The position numbers were made by a program, and so were the translations under genes. The notes under the pieces were generated by a model, which was not told where the DNA came from, did no database searches, and saw only the letters and a program-made list of their open reading frames with translations. Below, one piece after another: positions 58,701 through 64,000 of a stretch of 64,000 nucleotides of DNA (its first letter is position 1; each line of letters begins with the position of its first letter). The stretch spans positions 1,074,001 through 1,138,000 of the forward strand of contig NZ_CP101505.1 in NCBI RefSeq assembly GCF_024362345.1, read 5' to 3'. This stretch comes from Polaribacter dokdonensis (lineage in GTDB: Bacteria; Bacteroidota; Bacteroidia; Flavobacteriales; Flavobacteriaceae).

Positions 58701-61562
58701 TCTTCAAGAATTCAAATGAATAATAACTCTCCAACTTATGGAGTAAGTTCTGGTAATAATCCAGTTTATGAAATTAATTTAATAGACTTTTCGAGTGCAT
58801 TTCAAAGCTTAAGAGCCAATGGTACAAACATGGCTTCTAATACTAATAATGCAACATTAGAAGATGATAATTCAAACCCAATTACTAATACTACCTTAAC
58901 TAGTCAAACAGAAATAATTTTAAATAATGGTGTAAATTATTTAAACGTAACTGGTTCAGATTTAAATAGTGTAGATGGTTTAACCTTCAAAAATTCACCT
59001 TCTGCCAACAAAGTTTTAATTGTTAATGTAAATGCTCCAGGTAATTTTAATTGGGATGTTTGGGAACAAATTGGAATTACATCTGCAGAGAGTCCTTTTA
59101 TATTATATAATTTTTTCAACTCAGATAAAGTAAATATTAGAGGTACAGAAGCTATTTATGGTACTATTTTCGCACCATCTTCTAAAATTAGAAAAGTAAA
59201 CAATAAAGAAGATATCTATGGTCAAGTAATTGGTAAAACTTTCACACATGATGGAGGTGTTATACATTGTAACAAATTTGCTGCAACAAGTACTTGTCCT
59301 ACTTTTGTTGGTGTAGCACCAAGTTCAGGATTTGATATTAACGTTAACCCACAATGTTTTGTGGCAAATGACTTTTCTTTTACAAATACAACCCAAATAA
59401 TTGGAGTTCCACAACCAGAAGCACCTATTACCTACTCTTGGGATTTTGGAGATGGAACTACAAGCACTTCAATGGATGTTAGTAGTAAAGTATACTCAAA
59501 TCCAGGCACTTATACTGTTGCATTAACAGCAACTAATATTTATGGTACAAGTACATACACAGAACAAGTAACTGTTTTACCTGTTTTAGAACCAATTGTA
59601 AGCGTTGTAAATTTACCATCGCCAACAGGTAAAATTATAAAACAATATACTATAGATAATGCAAGTTCATTTACAGATTTCTCATGGACACTTCCTGGTA
59701 ATGGCTCCCAAAGTGGACCTGGTTTATTACAAAACCAAAATCCAATAACTTACGAATTTACAAATCCAGGCATGTATACCATTTCTGTAACTGCTACAAG
59801 TAATGATTGTACCACAACTATTGATGTTCCTGCTACAGTAACTTCAGGCGAAGTAACAGGAGGTAATTCTGGAGGAGTTGAGTCTGAGTCTTTAGGTGAT
59901 GCTATTTCTAAAATTTATGTAGGTAGAAAAAAGAATTCTGTACCTACTACTTTCGTAAAATCTGACGCAAATCTTTACAACAAAGCTAAGATGAAAGCTG
60001 AGCAGCCTTACCAAGGTAAAGGTCAAACTATGTTAGACATGTTCCCTACTGAGTTAGTAGCTGGTAATGTAGCTAATGTAACCTCTCCTACTGATATCTT
60101 AGATTACACTGTAGCTGATGAAGTATTGTCTGTAGATTTCTCTTTAGATGGTAAAACAAAAGGTGTAGTATTAGGAGTAAAAACTTCTGATAAAATCTAT
60201 AACCATACCAAAGCTTCTTGTGATAGATTAAGAGGTGCTGAGATTTTAAACATTCAAACTGTACAGTTAGAAGGTTACAACTTCTTAATGCAAGGTATTA
60301 AGCAAAGAAATGGTGTAGTAGAATACGCAATCTCTTTTGCAACTGCTAAGAATAATAATGATACAAATTATACAATTCAAACTAACTGGTATGTTAACAA
60401 CTACATCAAATTTAATGATGTGTATAACTTCCAAGTTTGGACAACTAATCCTGCTGATACTCAAAAATTAGTAGTAGATATTTTAAACAACTTAAAAGCA
60501 TTTATTCCTGTAACTCAAACAGAAGTGCAGAAAGTACCTAAAACGTATGCTGCTAAAATCTCTAGAGAGAAAAACGAGTTGGTAGTATTATTAAGAAGTA
60601 CTCAAAAAGGTTTAAACACTGAGATTTCTATGGAAGAAATCTACTCTGAGACTGCTAACAATGTGAAGTTTAGATATAACCCAGTAAACACTGAGTTAGA
60701 GCAAACATTAAGAGTAGATATTGCTGATGGTTATGAATATGATGGTTTAGTAAAAGTTGATGGTGAAGTAGAAGATGCTTTTTATCATGCAGATGGTAAC
60801 TGGGGATTAGATTTCGATGCTAGCTATACTAAAATTAAAGATTACTTTGTATCTAATAGTTTTGATAGAACTTATCAAGATGATGAGCATGCAATCAATA
60901 GAAACGTAGCACTTAGAGCAACAAGTGACTTTGATTACCTAACATTATACAAATCTTTATTACCTGGTACTTTAGCTGCTGATTATTCTGAATACAACTA
61001 TTTATCTTTCACTGCTAAAGGTTCTGGACTTATTGAATTAGGTTTAATTAAAAAATCTATCGAAGATTGGAAAGCACAATATAGAGTTATGGTAGATTTA
61101 TCTGAAGAAGAGCAAACTTATTATGTTCCTTTTGACATCTTTACATCTAGTGCTAGTCAAGAAAATTTAACAGCTGAAGATTTAACAACATTATTATTTA
61201 CCTTCTTACCTGTAGAGGCCCAAACTAAAGAATTAGATTTAACAATCTCTGACGTGAAGTTTACCAAAATTGCAGTAGAAGATCAAATTGTAAATAAAAT
61301 TGAGAAGTTCGAAAACGAATTTATGGCATATCCAAACCCTTCTCAAGGTAATGTAAACTTGTTATTATTTAGTCAAGTAGATACTGAAGCAACTGTTACT
61401 TTAACAGACATCACTGGTAAGACTATTTACAAAGAAAACGTAAACTTAAATACTGGTAAAAACGAACTAGACTTTAACTTTAGAGTTAAAACTGGAGTTA
61501 TGTTACTTAAAGTAGCTAGTAAAGAAACAAACTATGGTACTTCTAAAATTATTTTTAGATAA
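55779..61562 (+). CDS. T9SS surface protein, choice-of-anchor A with inserted lectin-like domain
   Basis: The protein has 1927 residues. A signal peptide (about 1-36, ending NINAQ) is followed by thrombospondin type 3 calcium repeats (DCDGDGISNSIDLDDDNDG near 43; DTDGDGLPDSKDTDSDNDG near 367) and Ig/cadherin-like modules (563-664). A choice-of-anchor A domain (from about 674) is split by an about 165-residue jelly-roll-like insert (about 752-917, NGSFETG...WYTTATDNKIEIWKSG). A PKD domain is at about 1180-1265. Residues 1352-1927 are identical to the end of the giant protein and include a type A sorting domain. The insert resembles carbohydrate-binding folds (DUF642/CBM-like); this is an inference. 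Confidence 0.88.
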   Translation: MDYVHGITVNKKNTSILKIGVVFLLIFFSTLNINAQCVNATDCDGDGISNSIDLDDDNDGILDTDEFSCPTVASGSIVSFIIDSKPQTTSSKTVNSFSNSASPFSQNTSYTLSYGTSLGKRLEGFELSSGNIIKVDEDASVGNITFRRATSGSAPTNQIIWIENDGHTNTTNATQLHTTEVSNMAETFSHGFYNVGSDNVFDNSTSSQNNNNIERVDVVFDDGYFINSNNNQYVTVGERGKNNFIDIAIITSIDSNGTPTSYSSVYRVTTASMTTIEKLPSTVLRKEISDTEFRPSTALNQDVAIRAVTFADFGVANGTTIYGYSIFPPDYNTSNLLDWTTFPTNTNSSLGGLDLVLFNYFSSDCIYRDTDGDGLPDSKDTDSDNDGCPDAIEGLGAYTSSEVNNTLAGGSNGGSLLNFPPTINNNGIPTAVGTTIGGNETFGQATSTNVVTAEQINITIFPTSTTVNKTDNATFTAGASSISTTTFVAGSPDYTIPPGTNTSGTLSYKWFKNSAPSTILSTATTLNINAATIADIGDYTLQIIGVDNNCPEEVVFTLSVNDTPTTVDDTFSVNENSYNNSLDVLNNDTFGNDGPNTGTIVLPSGSTANGGTVTVDDAGTPNDPTDDKILYTPSGSAANDSFTYTIIDSNGDTSTANVNLSISSVVDCNDSPTAPAQGFNVFVEQNMNVKSTETKGSVAVGRNLNIKGDYNVATDDCGDFDTNGLKTGLLVGNKVNYPLNTVINTADDICNCGDPTIVNNGSFETGAVTNTWTLKDEADIPGWYTTATDNKIEIWKSGFQGKNAQSGNYIAEINANQRAALYQVICAEPGSVLNWSIWHRGRRGIDVANVKIGVSLNSASIEETMSTDQNAWVNYTGSYTVPAGEHTVYFVFESVSSQPYNNLSYGNLIDNFEVTKTTTGTCPAGGSNPNGLLTVVNPNYYTKIGKSSGSVAWYFDEQNAAANMRVTPNGTYNSSSRIQMNNNSPTYGVSSGNNPVYEINLIDFSSAFQSLRANGTNMASNTNNATLEDDNSNPITNTTLTSQTEIILNNGVNYLNVTGSDLNSVDGLTFKNSPSANKVLIVNVNAPGNFNWDVWEQIGITSAESPFILYNFFNSDKVNIRGTEAIYGTIFAPSSKIRKVNNKEDIYGQVIGKTFTHDGGVIHCNKFAATSTCPTFVGVAPSSGFDINVNPQCFVANDFSFTNTTQIIGVPQPEAPITYSWDFGDGTTSTSMDVSSKVYSNPGTYTVALTATNIYGTSTYTEQVTVLPVLEPIVSVVNLPSPTGKIIKQYTIDNASSFTDFSWTLPGNGSQSGPGLLQNQNPITYEFTNPGMYTISVTATSNDCTTTIDVPATVTSGEVTGGNSGGVESESLGDAISKIYVGRKKNSVPTTFVKSDANLYNKAKMKAEQPYQGKGQTMLDMFPTELVAGNVANVTSPTDILDYTVADEVLSVDFSLDGKTKGVVLGVKTSDKIYNHTKASCDRLRGAEILNIQTVQLEGYNFLMQGIKQRNGVVEYAISFATAKNNNDTNYTIQTNWYVNNYIKFNDVYNFQVWTTNPADTQKLVVDILNNLKAFIPVTQTEVQKVPKTYAAKISREKNELVVLLRSTQKGLNTEISMEEIYSETANNVKFRYNPVNTELEQTLRVDIADGYEYDGLVKVDGEVEDAFYHADGNWGLDFDASYTKIKDYFVSNSFDRTYQDDEHAINRNVALRATSDFDYLTLYKSLLPGTLAADYSEYNYLSFTAKGSGLIELGLIKKSIEDWKAQYRVMVDLSEEEQTYYVPFDIFTSSASQENLTAEDLTTLLFTFLPVEAQTKELDLTISDVKFTKIAVEDQIVNKIEKFENEFMAYPNPSQGNVNLLLFSQVDTEATVTLTDITGKTIYKENVNLNTGKNELDFNFRVKTGVMLLKVASKETNYGTSKIIFR

Positions 61563-61576
61563 AACCTAAGCAAAAT

Positions 61577-61656
61577 ATCAATAGTCGAAATAATTTTTAG
61601 GGGTATTAATTTAAGACTATTGATCCCAAGAGCTGACGTAAGTCAGCTCTTTTTTT
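61577..61656 (+). terminator. terminator after the second array gene (duplicate)
   Basis: This is an exact copy of 55508-55587: a long-loop 10-bp stem and then the GAGCTGAC/GTCAGCTC hairpin with a seven-T run, ending at 61656. Confidence 0.85.
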
Positions 61657-61763
61657 ATGGTTAAAACCTAAAAAATAAGCTTTAAACTAATAATCTTTAC
61701 ACTCTTCTTAAATTTAAATAATTGATTTTCACGTAAATTACATGGCATCAATAATAAAAAATG

Positions 61764-61828
61764 TATATTTGCATTACCCCAAAATTTATTAATACCCTAT
61801 TTCAACACTAGATTATATTTATAATCTA
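61764..61828 (+). promoter_or_regulatory. promoter and palindromic leader hairpin (duplicate)
   Basis: This is the same as 55695-55759: TATATTTG at 61764-61771 and the 20-bp palindrome at 61809-61828, 19 bases before the ATG. Confidence 0.5.
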
Positions 61829-61847
61829 CTAAAATGACACATCCCTA

Positions 61848-64000
61848 ATGGATTACGTACATGGAATAACGGTTAATAAAAAGAACACTTCTATACTCAA
61901 AATTGGGGTAGTTTTCCTTTTAATTTTCTTTTCGACTTTAAACATTAATGCACAATGTGTAAATGCTACAGATTGTGATGGAGATGGAATATCAAATAGT
62001 ATCGATTTAGATGATGACAATGATGGTATTTTAGATACAGATGAATTTAGCTGTCCTACAGTAGCATCTGGTTCAATTGTATCTTTTATAATTGACAGTA
62101 AGCCACAAACTACTTCTAGTAAAACTGTAAATTCTTTTTCTAACTCAGCATCACCTTTTTCTCAAAATACATCTTACACACTTTCTTACGGAACAAGCTT
62201 AGGAAAACGTTTAGAAGGTTTTGAGTTGAGCTCTGGTAATATCATTAAGGTAGATGAAGATGCATCTGTAGGTAATATTACATTTAGAAGAGCTACAAGT
62301 GGCTCTGCTCCTACCAATCAAATTATTTGGATCGAAAACGATGGTCATACAAACACAACGAACGCAACCCAATTACATACTACAGAAGTAAGTAATATGG
62401 CTGAAACTTTTTCTCACGGATTTTATAATGTTGGAAGTGATAATGTTTTTGATAATAGCACATCTTCTCAAAACAACAATAATATAGAAAGAGTAGATGT
62501 AGTTTTTGATGATGGATATTTCATCAACTCAAACAACAACCAATATGTAACTGTTGGTGAAAGAGGAAAAAACAATTTTATTGATATTGCAATTATTACA
62601 AGTATAGACAGTAATGGAACACCAACTTCTTACAGTTCTGTTTACAGAGTAACTACAGCCTCTATGACAACCATAGAAAAGTTACCCTCTACAGTTTTAA
62701 GAAAAGAAATTTCTGATACTGAGTTTAGACCAAGTACAGCACTAAATCAAGATGTAGCAATAAGAGCTGTTACATTCGCAGATTTTGGAGTTGCCAATGG
62801 CACTACCATTTATGGTTATTCAATTTTTCCTCCAGATTACAATACTTCTAATTTATTAGATTGGACAACTTTTCCGACAAATACAAACTCATCATTGGGT
62901 GGTTTAGATTTAGTTTTATTTAATTATTTTTCATCAGATTGTATTTATAGAGATACAGATGGTGATGGTTTGCCTGATAGTAAGGACACAGATTCAGATA
63001 ATGATGGTTGTCCAGATGCTATAGAAGGTTTAGGAGCATATACATCATCAGAAGTAAACAACACTTTAGCAGGAGGTAGTAATGGTGGTAGTTTATTAAA
63101 TTTTCCACCAACAATAAATAATAATGGAATTCCGACTGCTGTTGGAACAACCATTGGTGGTAATGAAACTTTTGGCCAAGCAACTAGCACTAATGTAGTT
63201 ACAGCCGAACAAATTAACATAACTATATTTCCTACGAGTACAACAGTAAATAAAACTGATAATGCCACGTTTACTGCTGGAGCATCTTCCATATCTACTA
63301 CAACTTTTGTTGCTGGTTCTCCAGATTACACAATTCCTCCAGGTACAAATACATCTGGAACCTTGAGTTACAAATGGTTTAAAAATAGCGCACCAAGTAC
63401 AATTTTATCAACAGCAACTACTTTAAATATAAATGCTGCAACTATAGCAGATATTGGAGATTATACATTACAAATTATAGGAGTTGATAACAATTGTCCA
63501 GAAGAAGTTGTTTTTACATTATCTGTAAATGACACACCAACTACTGTTGATGATACTTTTAGCGTAAATGAAAACAGTTACAACAATAGTTTAGATGTTT
63601 TAAATAATGATACTTTTGGTAATGATGGGCCTAATACTGGCACAATAGTATTACCAAGTGGAAGCACAGCTAATGGAGGCACTGTAACAGTAGATGATGC
63701 AGGTACTCCAAACGATCCTACAGATGATAAAATTTTATATACACCATCTGGTTCTGCTGCAAATGATAGTTTCACTTACACTATTATTGATAGTAATGGA
63801 GATACTTCAACTGCAAATGTTAATTTAAGTATAAGCAGTGTTGTAGATTGTAATGATAGCCCAACAGCTCCTGCACAAGGTTTTAATGTGTTTGTAGAGC
63901 AAAATATGAATGTAAAATCAACAGAAACTAAAGGAAGTGTTGCTGTTGGTAGAAATTTAAATATTAAAGGAGACTATAATGTTGCTACAGATGATTGTGG
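61848..64000 (+). CDS. third array gene, choice-of-anchor A surface protein (3' truncated)
   Basis: The 717 codons seen are identical to the start of the 55779-61562 gene: signal peptide, thrombospondin type 3 repeats, Ig/cadherin-like modules and the beginning of the choice-of-anchor A domain (up to the segment VAVGRNLNIKGDYNVATDDCG). The window ends before the inserted lectin-like domain. The gene is probably intact, and its C-terminal region is expected to be the shared cassette again, but this cannot be seen. Confidence 0.85.
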   Translation, partial: MDYVHGITVNKKNTSILKIGVVFLLIFFSTLNINAQCVNATDCDGDGISNSIDLDDDNDGILDTDEFSCPTVASGSIVSFIIDSKPQTTSSKTVNSFSNSASPFSQNTSYTLSYGTSLGKRLEGFELSSGNIIKVDEDASVGNITFRRATSGSAPTNQIIWIENDGHTNTTNATQLHTTEVSNMAETFSHGFYNVGSDNVFDNSTSSQNNNNIERVDVVFDDGYFINSNNNQYVTVGERGKNNFIDIAIITSIDSNGTPTSYSSVYRVTTASMTTIEKLPSTVLRKEISDTEFRPSTALNQDVAIRAVTFADFGVANGTTIYGYSIFPPDYNTSNLLDWTTFPTNTNSSLGGLDLVLFNYFSSDCIYRDTDGDGLPDSKDTDSDNDGCPDAIEGLGAYTSSEVNNTLAGGSNGGSLLNFPPTINNNGIPTAVGTTIGGNETFGQATSTNVVTAEQINITIFPTSTTVNKTDNATFTAGASSISTTTFVAGSPDYTIPPGTNTSGTLSYKWFKNSAPSTILSTATTLNINAATIADIGDYTLQIIGVDNNCPEEVVFTLSVNDTPTTVDDTFSVNENSYNNSLDVLNNDTFGNDGPNTGTIVLPSGSTANGGTVTVDDAGTPNDPTDDKILYTPSGSAANDSFTYTIIDSNGDTSTANVNLSISSVVDCNDSPTAPAQGFNVFVEQNMNVKSTETKGSVAVGRNLNIKGDYNVATDDC

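Larger units (their letters stand above)
53765..59833 (+). repeat. tandem direct repeat, unit of 6069 bp (copy 1)
   Basis: DNA from 53765 (starting TACAGTAACTTC) is repeated from 59834 with a constant offset of 6069 bp. The unit contains the shared C-terminal coding region of the giant gene, its terminator, the promoter of the next gene and most of that next gene. All line-by-line spot checks were identical; divergence begins just upstream of 53765, where the base is T instead of C. Confidence 0.93.
59834..64000 (+). repeat. tandem direct repeat, unit of 6069 bp (copy 2, cut by window end)
   Basis: This is identical in every stretch compared to 53765-57931, including the C-terminal coding region, terminator, promoter, leader palindrome and the first 717 codons of the following gene. 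The copy continues beyond the window, so the number of units is unknown. Confidence 0.92.

Overview
The window comes from an AT-rich member of the Bacteroidota, most likely a marine Flavobacteriaceae of the Polaribacter/Tenacibaculum type; this is an inference from content, not a database match. The support is: several proteins end in type A or type B sorting domains of the type IX secretion system (T9SS), one carries SprB repeats of the gliding-motility type, promoters fit the Bacteroidota pattern (TTTG, 18-21 bp, TAnnTTTG), and Shine-Dalgarno sequences are not evident.

Layout. 1-7426: end of a PEP/pyruvate-binding-domain protein, two class A beta-lactamase-like serine hydrolases flanking an ADP/ATP-translocase-like transporter with HEAT repeats, a DinB-fold protein, and a basic secreted protein behind a sigma-54-like site. 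7427-7872: two tandem paralogous small-RNA-like units, each with its own promoter and terminator. 7871-15060: the ABC-F factor EttA, two small envelope proteins, and a divergent catabolic locus (FadH against an SDR and a succinate-semialdehyde dehydrogenase) around a perfect 16-bp palindrome. 15128-19565: a redox/electrophile regulon on the minus strand (two pirins, MarR, a cysteine-free glutaredoxin-like protein, two flavin reductases, OsmC, DoxX) whose two promoters carry the same 15-bp-period direct repeat. 19647-28472: an eight-gene minus-strand cluster (coiled-coil protein, unknown, AAA+ ATPase, Nudix, unknown, three membrane proteins) with no function I can name. 28711-37039: two adjacent T9SS type B surface proteins. 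37107-43347: rimP-nusA-infB with a terminator-like hairpin in its leader, a universal stress protein and recR. 43442-44896: a sodium:solute symporter.

45456-64000 is the most striking part. A 3.3-thousand-residue surface protein with 18 copies of an 82-residue Ig-like repeat is followed by a second large choice-of-anchor A protein and the start of a third. From 53765 onward the DNA repeats with an exact 6069-bp period up to the window edge. The first two genes share an identical 575-residue C-terminal region, and the second and third share identical promoters and N-terminal regions. This looks like an expandable tandem array of T9SS surface proteins in which a common C-terminal cassette serves as the recombination substrate.

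I saw no tRNA, rRNA, CRISPR array, insertion sequence or prophage.
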